Source: Anaeromyxobacter oryzae
GTDB lineage: Bacteria > Myxococcota > Myxococcia > Myxococcales > Anaeromyxobacteraceae
Direction of reading: 5' to 3'
Length of the DNA stretch: 64,000 bases
NCBI RefSeq assembly: GCF_023169945.1
Contig: NZ_AP025591.1
Location: 6,618,501 to 6,682,500 of the forward strand
Within the stretch, counting starts at the first letter, position 1. Each line of letters begins with the position of its first letter. Position numbers and translations under genes: made by a program. The notes beneath the pieces are model-generated. The model was not told the DNA's origin and did no database searches. It saw only the letters and a list, made by a program, of their open reading frames with translations. This document shows, piece by piece, positions 27,201 through 35,908 of the stretch.

Positions 27201-27508
27201 AGGTACCGATAGACCTGCCCCTGGTTGATGGCGGCGACGAGATCGTCCGGATCGGTGTACGCCGTGAGCACGATCGCGCAGAGATCGGGGACGCGCCGGC
27301 GGGCGGCGGCGATGAGCTCGATGCCCGTCATCCCCGGCATGCGCTGGTCGGTGACGAGGAGATCGACGTCGCGCGCCGCCAGCAGCGCGAGCGCCTCGTG
27401 GCCGGAAGTCGCGGTGAGCGCCTCGTAGCCGTCGCGCGCCGAGAAGGTCCGCGCGAGCAGCGAGAGGACCTCCGCCTCGTCGTCCACGAACAAGATCGCG
27501 TGGGGCAT
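24245..27508 (-). CDS. hybrid histidine kinase with three receiver-like domains and a GGDEF domain
   Basis: A 1,087-aa cytosolic signalling protein starting at ATG 27508. In order: a receiver (AILFVDDEAEV, VTDQRMPG, VKPWE), a GAF-like domain (150-300), a PAS-like region, a HisKA box VSHELRTPLTS (His near 429), an ATPase (LLTNAVKFS, GSGLGLAICRG), a pseudo-receiver where WDPALP replaces the phospho-Asp pocket, a canonical receiver (RVLVVDDDPAI, VDVQLPDGDG, KPFDARE) and a C-terminal GGDEF domain with GGDDF near residue 985. It may couple phosphotransfer to cyclic-di-GMP. GGDDF departs from the usual GG(D/E)EF, so activity is uncertain. It heads the run of kinase, FecR and surface genes. Confidence 0.88.
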   Translation of the reverse strand: MPHAILFVDDEAEVLSLLARTFSARDGYEALTATSGHEALALLAARDVDLLVTDQRMPGMTGIELIAAARRRVPDLCAIVLTAYTDPDDLVAAINQGQVYRYLVKPWESVDLRQTVASALEQVQLKRDRARLHAELERRLAALQIASEIARDVGAAESPAALLERVVARLPEIVPCDAAAALLAPPGSAPVLLVRARTRLGDAALGAVRADALAAHAEHAGAAVDAAALELRLVGAADGRGPDAFASRLTVPVHADGAVAGVVVLESAAIEAFGDGDARVLDVLVNELAEALRAFATRVDAERRRLERVVESLADGLVFAPQDRDEVVANPAARRMLGAPATGPLTRAWLEEALGSPVLAIGRGAPPGSVARAVEGQEIRRGERNLAPIVSPVPDGRGRLAGVAVVLRDVTEQRRLEERKEEFVHVVSHELRTPLTSITGALDLVLDGLVGALEPKQERYLKMARDSTERLNALVDDILDVARLAKGKLRMELEPVRLDELARAAADRWQAAAAERGIELQVHAPAAPVAITADPGRLGQVLANLLTNAVKFSPENGVIRVRVFRSQALGGVAGLSVWNAGDAIPEEDLERIFEKFEQSRSGSRGRTRGSGLGLAICRGLVEAHGGRIWAESAPGEGVKLVAVLPDEPPKAPEKVSRADGAVAVVVDEADAAALARGVLEGRGFRCRTAATPEQALALVRGLRARLVVWDPALPAVAEVPFAEILRHDPDARDARLLVASAPAGRGAALRAGAAFVAKPASAAELAAAAEDAVDRARATRARVLVVDDDPAIRAICAEVLAASGYEVVEAGSCAEARAVVRDRRPQALLVDVQLPDGDGFGLLEALADVRVQEPFAAVFLSARGEVQDKVRGLGLGADDYVTKPFDARELIARLDAALARREAALHASPMTRLPGAPAIDREVARRLAARTPFALTYVDLDNLKAFNDHYGYAKADGVLLQTAEILRDAVALEGGDGAFLGHVGGDDFVLLTAPDRAHAVCRAALAAFDRVIPLYYDRADRDRGYIEAPDRYGARRRFPVLSVSAVTVLAAPGRFAGHAELARAAAELKQRAKRVPGSVHLVDGAAS

Positions 27509-27571
27509 CGCGCGCGCGCCCCCCGGTCGCGCGGGGTCGAATCGATCGGGGGAGGATGCTAGCACGCCCTC

Positions 27572-27587
27572 CGGACGGGCGTCCGGC
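27572..27587. repeat. 16-bp palindrome between divergent genes
   Basis: CCGGACG-GG-CGTCCGG lies between the divergent hybrid-kinase and bipA genes, close to the predicted bipA promoter. It may be an operator; nothing else supports this. Confidence 0.3.
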
Positions 27588-27606
27588 CGAAGCACCTCCG
27601 TGCCCC

Positions 27607-27635
27607 TTGCGACATCGCGCGCGAAAGGCTATGAG
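27607..27635 (+). promoter_or_regulatory. sigma-70 promoter of bipA
   Basis: TTGCGA at 27607-27612, a 17-nt spacer, TATGAG at 27630-27635, 34 nt before the bipA ATG. Confidence 0.5.
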
Positions 27636-27669
27636 TTCCGGCCTTTTAGGTTTCAGGCACTGGAGCTTC

Positions 27670-29520
<1,851 letters not shown>

Positions 29521-29553
29521 CGGGCCACCCTCCCCGCCCCGAGGCAGATCCCC

Positions 29554-29600
29554 CGCCCCGCCGTGCAGCGTCCCGCTGCCGCGCGGGGCGTCGTCTTTCC
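29554..29600 (+). terminator. intrinsic terminator of bipA
   Basis: CGCCCCGC at 29554-29561 pairs with GCGGGGCG at 29583-29590, with an inner GCAGCG/CGCTGC stem, followed by TCGTCTTTCC. It starts 34 nt after the bipA stop. Confidence 0.65.
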
Positions 29601-29621
29601 GGCGGACCGATCGAGAGCCCC

Positions 29622-29659
29622 GAAACGCAGAACGCCGCCCGGTCTCCCGGGCGGCGTTC
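29622..29659 (-). terminator. intrinsic terminator of rplC
   Basis: A perfect 13-bp stem, GAACGCCGCCCGG at 29659-29647 against 29642-29630, with a 4-nt loop, followed on the minus strand by TGCGTTTCG. It is 25 nt past the rplC stop. Confidence 0.7.
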
Positions 29660-29684
29660 GTGGCGCGGCGTGCTGCCGAGGTCG

Positions 29685-30395
29685 CTAGACCTTCGGCTTC
29701 GCGCGGGCGCGCTCTTCCTGCTTCTGCTTCGGCCGCGGCTGGCCCTTCACGGCGGTGTTCACGAACAGGACCCCATCCGCGTGGCCGGGGACGGCGCCGG
29801 ACACGAGGAGGAGGTTCTTCTCGGCCTCGACGCCGACGACCGTGAGGTTCTGGATCGTGACGTTGTCGCTGCCGTAGTGGCCGGGGAGGTGCTTGCCCTT
29901 CCACACCTTGCCCGGCGTCTTGCGCTGACCGATCGCGCCGATGTGCCGGTGGTGCTCGTGGGACGTGGAGGAGTCGCGGGCGGCACCCTTCATCCCCCAC
30001 TTCTTCACGACGCCGGCGAAGCCGCGGCCCTTCGTGACGCCGGAGACGTCGATGCGCTGGTTCGGCTTGAAGACCTTGTCGACGGTGAGGACGTCACCCG
30101 CCTTCAGGTCGCCGAGGAGCTTCGCGTCCTTGACGCGGATCTCCTTCACGTGCCGGAAGATCGGCGTGCCGGCCTTCTTGAAGACGCCGACCTCCGCCTT
30201 CGTGAGCCGGTGCGCGTGCTTCTCGTCGACGGTCTCCCAGCCGAGCACGACGGCGTCGTAGCCGTCCTTCTCCGCCGTCTTCCGGCGGACCACGGTGCAG
30301 GGGCCCGCCTCGATCACCGTCACGGGAACGCAGTCGCCCTCGGGCGTGAAGATCTGCGTCATCCCAACCTTCTTCGCCAACAGTCCGGTCGCCAT
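29685..30395 (-). CDS. rplC: 50S ribosomal protein L3
   Basis: A 236-aa ribosomal protein that binds 23S rRNA near the peptidyl-transferase centre. It begins MATGLLAKKVGMTQIF, the L3 signature, and contains SGVTKGRGFAGVVKKWGMKG and IGAIGQRKTPGKVWKG, with the Gln that is methylated in E. coli L3. ATG 30395 follows GAGG by 5 nt. The gene stands alone between its own promoter and terminator, not in the usual rpsJ-rplC-rplD operon. It could be the sole copy moved away or a second copy; the window cannot decide. A basic tail (RPKQKQEERARAKPKV) extends the C-terminus slightly. Confidence 0.95.
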   Translation of the reverse strand: MATGLLAKKVGMTQIFTPEGDCVPVTVIEAGPCTVVRRKTAEKDGYDAVVLGWETVDEKHAHRLTKAEVGVFKKAGTPIFRHVKEIRVKDAKLLGDLKAGDVLTVDKVFKPNQRIDVSGVTKGRGFAGVVKKWGMKGAARDSSTSHEHHRHIGAIGQRKTPGKVWKGKHLPGHYGSDNVTIQNLTVVGVEAEKNLLLVSGAVPGHADGVLFVNTAVKGQPRPKQKQEERARAKPKV

Positions 30396-30464
30396 GAACA
30401 CCTCGCATTGGTCCGCCGCGCGTCGAGAAAGGCCGCGGAGGACGTGCACTTGGAAAGGGTCGGC

Positions 30465-30493
30465 TATCTACCCGTCCGCGCCCGTCGTGTCAA
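30465..30493 (-). promoter_or_regulatory. strong sigma-70 promoter of rplC
   Basis: TTGACA at 30493-30488, exactly 17 nt, TAGATA at 30470-30465. It predicts a leader of about 60 nt. This is one of the best promoter matches in the window and shows rplC has its own transcript. Confidence 0.8.
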
Positions 30494-30557
30494 GGGAACA
30501 CCGCGAAACCAGGGGCGGTCTGGCGCCGGCCGGCGATCGCCCCGCGCGGACCGCCTG

Positions 30558-30932
30558 CTACCGTGGGACCGCGTGGCCCGCCATGTGGGACACGTGCGTG
30601 AGCAGCGCGTCGATGTCGAACGGCTTCGCGAGGTAGCCCTGCGCGCCGAGCGCCGCCACCTTCTGCGGGTTCCCATCCGCCGAGATCACGACGATCGGGA
30701 TCCTCCGCGGCACGGGCCGCTGCCGGAGCGCGTTCGCGAACGCGAGTCCGTCCATCACCGGCATCATCAGGTCCAGGAGGATGACGGCGGGGAGCTCCTC
30801 GCTCACGCGCTCGAGCGCCTCCAGCCCGTGGCGGGCGCGGGCGACGCGATAGCCTTCGGCCTCCAGGATGTCGCAGATGGCATCGAGGATGTCGGGATCG
30901 TCGTCGACGACGAGGACGAGCGGTCGGTTCAT
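30558..30932 (-). CDS. single-domain response regulator
   Basis: A 124-aa receiver with no output domain. LVVDDDPDI carries the acidic pair at residues 10-12, LLDLMMPVMDG the phospho-acceptor Asp54, VVISADG the Ser/Thr position and LAKPFDID the conserved lysine, so it should be active. Such CheY-like proteins act by binding a target or as a phosphate relay. The ATG overlaps the stop of the upstream kinase-like gene (ATGA), so the two are co-translated and presumably partners. Confidence 0.9.
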   Translation of the reverse strand: MNRPLVLVVDDDPDILDAICDILEAEGYRVARARHGLEALERVSEELPAVILLDLMMPVMDGLAFANALRQRPVPRRIPIVVISADGNPQKVAALGAQGYLAKPFDIDALLTHVSHMAGHAVPR

Positions 30933-31639
30933 GGGTGGGCGGCGGCGTCGGGGCGGGAAGTATAGGCCGCCTGCAGCGGGAGCGTCAGCACGAACGCTCC
31001 CCCCTCGACGGCCAGCGTTCCCCCCAGCGCCGGCGCCACGCGCCGTACGAGCGGCAGGGCGAGCGCCCGCCCCTTCAGATCGCTCGGCGAGCCCTTCTTC
31101 GGATCCTCGAGCGCATCGGCCGCCGCGGGCGCGCCGGCGATCGCGAGCGCCAGACGCCCCCCGTCGGACCGCACCGTCACGCGCACCGGCGCCGCCTCCC
31201 GTCCGGCGGCCGCGAGCAGCGCGTCGAGCGCCCGGTCGAGGAGCGCCCGGTCGATCTCGAGCGTCACCGACGCGTCGCCGTCGATCGTGACGGCGCCGAC
31301 GTCCGGCGGCCGGCGGCCGGCGGCCTCCTCGACGACCGCTCCGATGACGAGCGACTCGGGACGGATCGGGATCCCGCCGACGTCGAGCCGCTCGCTCAGG
31401 AAGTGGTCCTCGATGAGCTGGCGCACGCGCCCGAGCGAGCGCAGGCACATGGCGGTCAGCTTCTCGCCGCGCGGCCCGCCCCGCTCCTCGGCGGCCATCC
31501 GGGCGAGCAGCTCCGCCGACCAGAGCGCGGTCGACAGCGGATTCCTGACCTCGTGCGCGACGAAGCCCAGGTAGTTGCCGCGCGTCTCGCGCTCTCGGGA
31601 TTCCTCCGGCCGAGGAACGTCATCGTCTTTTGCGGACAT
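30929..31639 (-). CDS. short histidine kinase-like protein with degenerate ATPase domain
   Basis: A 236-aa cytosolic protein starting at ATG 31639. The HisKA box is intact (LGFVAHEVRNPLSTAL, His29). The following catalytic domain is hard to match: where an N box with its invariant Asn is expected it reads ALDALLAAAGRE, no DxGxG loop is seen, and the end LGGTLAVEGGAFVLTLPL keeps only the last strands of an ATPase fold. It may be a phosphatase or phosphotransfer scaffold rather than a kinase. There is no sensor domain or membrane segment. It is co-translated with the receiver gene downstream and divergent from rpoH. Confidence 0.8.
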   Translation of the reverse strand: MSAKDDDVPRPEESRERETRGNYLGFVAHEVRNPLSTALWSAELLARMAAEERGGPRGEKLTAMCLRSLGRVRQLIEDHFLSERLDVGGIPIRPESLVIGAVVEEAAGRRPPDVGAVTIDGDASVTLEIDRALLDRALDALLAAAGREAAPVRVTVRSDGGRLALAIAGAPAAADALEDPKKGSPSDLKGRALALPLVRRVAPALGGTLAVEGGAFVLTLPLQAAYTSRPDAAAHP

Positions 31640-31747
31640 GCACGTACCCGTTCGGTCGTTTTGTCGCGGAGACGAACACTCACGATGGGGAGACGAGCGA
31701 CCATCCGCAAGTGGGTCGACCGAGGTCTGAAAGAGGTCTTTGAAACT

Positions 31748-31798
31748 ATTACAGGCAAAAAACCCAAGAGGAGGGCCTTTCTTTTGGGACCCTGTAAT
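31748..31798 (-). promoter_or_regulatory. stem-loop with minus-strand terminator form, between rpoH and the kinase-like gene
   Basis: This lies in a 301-bp gap with no gene. Outer arms ATTACAGG (31748-31755) and CCTGTAAT (31791-31798) enclose inner arms CCCAAGAG and CTTTTGGG. On the minus strand the inner hairpin is followed by TTTTTTG, an intrinsic terminator. A TATAAT on the minus strand at 31805-31800 sits just upstream, though with a poor -35. Either the element attenuates the kinase-like gene or it stops RNA running antisense from rpoH. The gap also holds the rpoH sigma-54 candidate. Confidence 0.55.
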
Positions 31799-31882
31799 GA
31801 TTATAGCCCCCGGCTCGGGACCCCTAGCGCCGCCCTCCGGCCAAGCAGCCGTATTCAGGGGGTTATCCGTTCGGGGCCCTGG

Positions 31883-31898
31883 CGGCACACCGGTTGCT
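31883..31898 (+). promoter_or_regulatory. candidate sigma-54 promoter of rpoH
   Basis: GGCAC (GG at 31884-31885) and TTGC (GC at 31896-31897) are separated so that exactly 10 bases lie between GG and GC, as sigma-54 needs. The predicted start is about 30 nt before the rpoH ATG. Confidence 0.6.
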
Positions 31899-31940
31899 TG
31901 GTGCGTAGGGAGGCGACGACGGAGTACACCAGGAGGCCAG

Positions 31941-32864
31941 ATGACCCGCCAGCCCTATCCGAGCACGACGAGCTCCCTCGAGCTTTATCTCTCGGAGATC
32001 AACCGGTTCCCGCTGCTCTCCGTCGAGGACGAGCAGCGCCTCGCGCGCGAGTTCCGCAAGGACGCCGACACGCGCGCAGCGCACCGGCTCGTGACCGCCA
32101 ACCTCCGGTTCGTCGTGAAGGTCGCCTACGAGTACCGCTCCTACGGCTTCAAGATGGCCGACCTCATCCAGGAGGGAAACATCGGCCTCATGAAGGCGGT
32201 GCAGAAGTTCGACCCGGACAAGGGCATCCGCCTCATCTCCTACGCGGTGTGGTGGATCCGCGCGTACATCCAGAACTACATCCTCAAGTCCTGGTCGCTC
32301 GTGAAGCTCGGGACCACGCAGGCGCAGCGGAAGCTGTTCTTCTCCCTCGCCCGCACGAAGCGCGAGCTGGACAAGATGTCCTCCGAGCACGGCGTCGACT
32401 CGGACGGGCACGACGCGAACAAGGTCGCGAAGAAGCTCCGCGTGAAGCCGGGAGAGGTCCGCGAGATGGAGCAGCGGATGGAAGGCCGCGATCTCTCGCT
32501 CGACGCACCGCTCGGGGACGACGGAAGTTACAGCCACGTCGACTTCGTGGTCGCGGGCGCCCCCGGCCAGGACGACGAGCTCTCCGGAGCCGAGGAGCAG
32601 AAGATCGTGCACGGGAAGGTCGGCGAGGCCCTCGCCCACCTCGACCAGCGCGAGCGCTACATCATCGAGATGCGCGTCATGAGCGACCGCCCGCTCACGC
32701 TGAAGGAGCTGGGCGAGCACTTCGGCTTCTCCCGCGAGCGCGCCCGGCAGCTCGAGATCCGCGCCAAGGAGAAGCTGAAGCAGGAGCTGCAGCTGCTCGC
32801 GGCCGAGATCGACTGGCCGACGGACGGCAAGCCGGTGGAGATCGACGACCGCGCGATCGCGTAG
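31941..32864 (+). CDS. rpoH: RNA polymerase sigma factor RpoH (sigma-32 type)
   Basis: A 307-aa alternative sigma factor that directs RNA polymerase to heat-shock promoters. Region 2 is clear (NLRFVVKVAYEY, DLIQEGNIGLMKAVQKFDP, YAVWWIRAYIQNYIL). The RpoH box QRKLFFSLARTK sits between regions 2 and 3 and separates it from RpoD. Region 4 carries the helix-turn-helix (TLKELGEHFGFSRERARQLE). There is no region 1.1. ATG 31941 follows AGGAGG by 5 nt. A sigma-54 promoter candidate upstream suggests activator-dependent expression, known for one promoter of E. coli rpoH. A terminator follows 39 nt after the stop. Confidence 0.95.
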   Translation: MTRQPYPSTTSSLELYLSEINRFPLLSVEDEQRLAREFRKDADTRAAHRLVTANLRFVVKVAYEYRSYGFKMADLIQEGNIGLMKAVQKFDPDKGIRLISYAVWWIRAYIQNYILKSWSLVKLGTTQAQRKLFFSLARTKRELDKMSSEHGVDSDGHDANKVAKKLRVKPGEVREMEQRMEGRDLSLDAPLGDDGSYSHVDFVVAGAPGQDDELSGAEEQKIVHGKVGEALAHLDQRERYIIEMRVMSDRPLTLKELGEHFGFSRERARQLEIRAKEKLKQELQLLAAEIDWPTDGKPVEIDDRAIA

Positions 32865-32903
32865 CGGCTGCGGCCTCCGGGCCGGCGAAGCGACGGAAGC
32901 GAG

Positions 32904-32933
32904 CGGCCCGGGAGATCCCGGGCCGTTTCGTTT
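32904..32933 (+). terminator. intrinsic terminator of rpoH
   Basis: A 9-bp stem CGGCCCGGG-AGAT-CCCGGGCCG at 32904-32925, followed by TTTCGTTT. It lies in the gap between the convergent rpoH and NtrC-type genes. Confidence 0.8.
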
Positions 32934-32953
32934 CCGGACCGCGGCGGCGCCGC

Positions 32954-34333
32954 CTACGCCATCCCGTGCTTCTTCAGGCGGTAGCGGAGCGTGTCGCGCG
33001 ACACGCCGAGGAGGCGCGCGGCCTTGGACTGGTTGCCGCTCGCGCGCTCCATCGCCTCCGCGATGAGCCGGCGCTCGACGTCGTCGAGCACGAGGCCCTC
33101 CTCGGTGATCTGCGGGACGATCTTCTCCTGCCGCTTCGGCGGCGCGACGCGACGCAGCTCGGGCGTGAGGTGCTCGGGGCGGATCTCGTCGGTGCCGGCG
33201 TGCAGGATGAACGCGCGCTCGACGACGTTCCGCAGCTCGCGAACGTTGCCGGGCCAGTGATAGCCCTTCAGCATCTCGAGGGCGGCAGGCGAGATCCCCT
33301 TCACCTGACGCTTCATCTCCTGGTTGAAGCGCACGATGAAGTGCGCCGCGAGCGTCGGGACGTCGTCGAGGTGCTCCCGGAGCGGCGGCACGACGATCCG
33401 GACCACGTTCAGGCGGAAGAACAGGTCGGCCCGGAAGCGCCCCTCGGAGACGCGCTCCTCGAGGTTGACGTTGGTCGCGGCGATGACCCGGACGTCGGCC
33501 CGCAGCTCCTGGACGCCGCCGACCCGGCGAAACGCCTTGTTCTCGAGGAGGCGGAGGAGCTTGGCCTGGCCGCCCGGCGGCAGGTCGCCGATCTCGTCGA
33601 GCATCACCGAGCCGCCCTCGGCGGACTCGAACAGGCCGCGCTTCTGGGTGTGCGCGTCGGTGAACGCGCCGCGCTCGTGGCCGAACAGCTCCGACTCGAG
33701 GAGGTGCTCGGGGAGCGCCGCGCAGTTCACCTGCATGATCGGCTTGTCCGCGCGCGCGCTCTGGAAGTGGATCGCCCGCGCGACGACCTCCTTGCCGGCG
33801 CCGCTCTCGCCCTCGATGAGGACGGTCGTGGTGTCGCTGGTGGCGAGGCGGGAGATCATGCTCCGCACCTGCTCCATCGCGGCGGAGCCGCCCACGATCG
33901 CCTCGAGCGCGCTCGCCCCGCGCTTGTCGCTCGTGAGCGTGGCGATCTGCCGGCGCGTGCGGGAGTTCGCGAGCGCGCGCTGGACGGCGGCATCGAGCTG
34001 CTGGAACGGGAACGGCTTCACGAGGAAGTCGATGGCGCCGTGCTTCATCGCCTCGACCGCGACGTCCACGGTCGAGTGGGCGGACATCATCAGCACCGCC
34101 ACCTCGGGGTGGAGCGAGAGCGCGCGCTGGAGCGTCTGCACGCCGTCGATCCCGGGGAGCCTCACGTCGAGCAGCATGAGGTCCGGCGGGGACGCCGAGA
34201 TCATCTCGAGCGCCTGCTCGCCCGACTCCGCCGACAGCACCTCGTAGCCGTCGCGCTGAAGCCGCTCCGCCACCGACCAGCGGATGAGCTTCTCGTCGTC
34301 GACGACGAGGATGCGGGCCGAGGCATCGTTCAT
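32954..34333 (-). CDS. NtrC-family sigma-54 response regulator
   Basis: A 459-aa enhancer-binding activator. The receiver (residues 1-120) has DDEK and phospho-acceptor Asp56 (LLDVRLPG). The AAA+ domain has Walker A GESGAGKE, Walker B VMLDEIGDLPP and an arginine-finger region FRADLFFRLNV. The C-terminal FIS-type helix-turn-helix is GNQSKAARLLGVSRDTLRYRLKK. The sigma-54 contact loop reads GAFTDA rather than GAFTGA. Its ATG overlaps the stop of the kinase gene upstream (ATGA), so the two form a two-component pair. Candidate targets are the sigma-54 promoters near the cytochrome genes a few kb away; that is inference. Confidence 0.93.
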   Translation of the reverse strand: MNDASARILVVDDEKLIRWSVAERLQRDGYEVLSAESGEQALEMISASPPDLMLLDVRLPGIDGVQTLQRALSLHPEVAVLMMSAHSTVDVAVEAMKHGAIDFLVKPFPFQQLDAAVQRALANSRTRRQIATLTSDKRGASALEAIVGGSAAMEQVRSMISRLATSDTTTVLIEGESGAGKEVVARAIHFQSARADKPIMQVNCAALPEHLLESELFGHERGAFTDAHTQKRGLFESAEGGSVMLDEIGDLPPGGQAKLLRLLENKAFRRVGGVQELRADVRVIAATNVNLEERVSEGRFRADLFFRLNVVRIVVPPLREHLDDVPTLAAHFIVRFNQEMKRQVKGISPAALEMLKGYHWPGNVRELRNVVERAFILHAGTDEIRPEHLTPELRRVAPPKRQEKIVPQITEEGLVLDDVERRLIAEAMERASGNQSKAARLLGVSRDTLRYRLKKHGMA

Positions 34334-35838
34334 GCGGCATGCTCCGCGGCGCGCCCGGGGCGTGCCTGATGCAGGGTCACGGTGAAGACGGTGCCACCGT
34401 CGGGCGGGCACCGGTAGCCGATGTGGCCGCCGTGCTCTGCCACGATCCGGGCACTGATCGCCAGCCCCAAACCGTTTCCCTCCCGCTTCGTCGTGAAGAA
34501 AGGCTTGAACACCTGGGCGCGGACGTCGGCCGGGATCCCGGGCCCGGTGTCCTCGATGTCCACGACCACGGTGCCCTCGGCCGCACGGGAGCGAAGCGTG
34601 AGCTTCCCCCCCTCGCCGCGCGCCGCCATCGCCTGGCAGGCGTTGAGGCAGATGTTCAGGAAGACCTGCTCGAGCTGGGCGGGATCCGCCAGGACGGTCG
34701 GGAGGTTGGGCGCCAGCTCGGAATGCAGGGTGATGCCCGCGTTCCGGGACTGCTGCCGGATGAGGAAGAGCACCTTCTCGATGGACGCGTTCGCGTCCGT
34801 CGAGCGGAGCTTCGCCTTCGGGGGTCGGGCGAAGCTGAGGAGGCTCTCCATGGTGTGCGTCAGCCGGTTCACCTGGTGCTGCATCTCCGAGACGATCTCC
34901 GCGTGCCGCGGATCGCGCGCGAGGTCCTCCGAGAGCAGCTCGAGCGCGCCGGAGAGCCCGGCGAGCGGGTTCTTGATCTCGTGGGCGAGCCCCGTCGCGA
35001 TCTCACCGACCGCGGCGAACCGGTCGGCGCGCACCATCCGCTCCCGGTAGAACGCCTCGAGCTCGGCCTGGCTTCGCCGCAGCGCGGTGAGCGTCGCGTC
35101 GAACCCCCGCGCCGCGACGCCGACCTCGTCCGGCCGACCCTCGTCGGCGCGGACCGTCAGCTCGCCCGCCTCGGCGCGCCTCATCACGGTGACCAGGCGC
35201 TGGAGCGGCGTGACCGCCTCCCGGCCGAGCAGCCAGAGCGCGATGCCGAGGAGGCAGACGAACGCTGCGGCGGCGGAGAGCGACAGCGTCTTCGCGAGCT
35301 GCGCCTGGGCCGCGAGGACGGGATCCCGGGTGAAGCGCAGGTCGAGCCAGCCGTTCACGGGCTGGCGCACGTCGTGGCAGCGGGTGCACGCCTCGCCGTT
35401 CACGATGGGCTGCAGGACCGCGTACTCGCCGCGGTCCCCCGTGAAGCTCGTCACGACCTTCACGGCCTCGACGCGGTGGATGCCGTCCCACGGCACGCGC
35501 CCGAGCAGGCCGGGGCTCGACGACACGGAGACGTGCCCGCCCGGGTTGATGAGGCTCGCGGAGACGAGATCGCTCCGGTGCGCGACCAGCGCGTCGAGCA
35601 GCCCGGAGACGTCCTGCGGGCGGCCGGCCAGCATGACGTTCGACACGCCGGACGCGACCATCCCGGCGAAGATCTCGGCCCGCTCCTGGCGGCCGCGCTC
35701 CATGTCCGAGCCGTAGAAGTGGACGGCGGCCGCGACCATGGCCGAGAGCGTCAGGGCGAACAGGAGCGCGGTGGGGACGAGGATGCGCGCGCGGAGGCTC
35801 GAGTCCAGCCGCTGGTAGATGCGCTCGAGGAAGTTCAT
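34330..35838 (-). CDS. sensor histidine kinase with a periplasmic CxxCH haem motif
   Basis: A 502-aa membrane kinase. Helix one (residues 18-40) and helix two (185-205) flank a ~140-residue periplasmic sensor containing EACTRCHDV: Cys151, Cys154 and His155 fit covalent c-type haem attachment. HAMP (206-258), the HisKA box TGLAHEIKNPLAG (His286) and an intact ATPase (NICLNACQAM, DTGPGIP, GNGLGLAISARI) follow. Haem in the sensor suggests detection of redox state, oxygen or a small ligand such as NO. It is co-translated with the NtrC-type regulator, and hemA lies 70 bp upstream on the same strand. Whether haem is really attached needs a test. Confidence 0.9.
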   Translation of the reverse strand: MNFLERIYQRLDSSLRARILVPTALLFALTLSAMVAAAVHFYGSDMERGRQERAEIFAGMVASGVSNVMLAGRPQDVSGLLDALVAHRSDLVSASLINPGGHVSVSSSPGLLGRVPWDGIHRVEAVKVVTSFTGDRGEYAVLQPIVNGEACTRCHDVRQPVNGWLDLRFTRDPVLAAQAQLAKTLSLSAAAAFVCLLGIALWLLGREAVTPLQRLVTVMRRAEAGELTVRADEGRPDEVGVAARGFDATLTALRRSQAELEAFYRERMVRADRFAAVGEIATGLAHEIKNPLAGLSGALELLSEDLARDPRHAEIVSEMQHQVNRLTHTMESLLSFARPPKAKLRSTDANASIEKVLFLIRQQSRNAGITLHSELAPNLPTVLADPAQLEQVFLNICLNACQAMAARGEGGKLTLRSRAAEGTVVVDIEDTGPGIPADVRAQVFKPFFTTKREGNGLGLAISARIVAEHGGHIGYRCPPDGGTVFTVTLHQARPGRAAEHAA

Positions 35839-35908
35839 CCGCGCCGGTTCCGTTCTTTCACTTCGGCAATCATCGCAGGGCGGCGGCCCCGCGTGAAGGG
35901 GCCGGCCG

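Noticed and set aside
31741..31775. Sigma-32-type promoter before rpoH
   Set aside because: TTGAAA and CCCAAG are present but 17 or more bases apart, too far for the usual 13-15.
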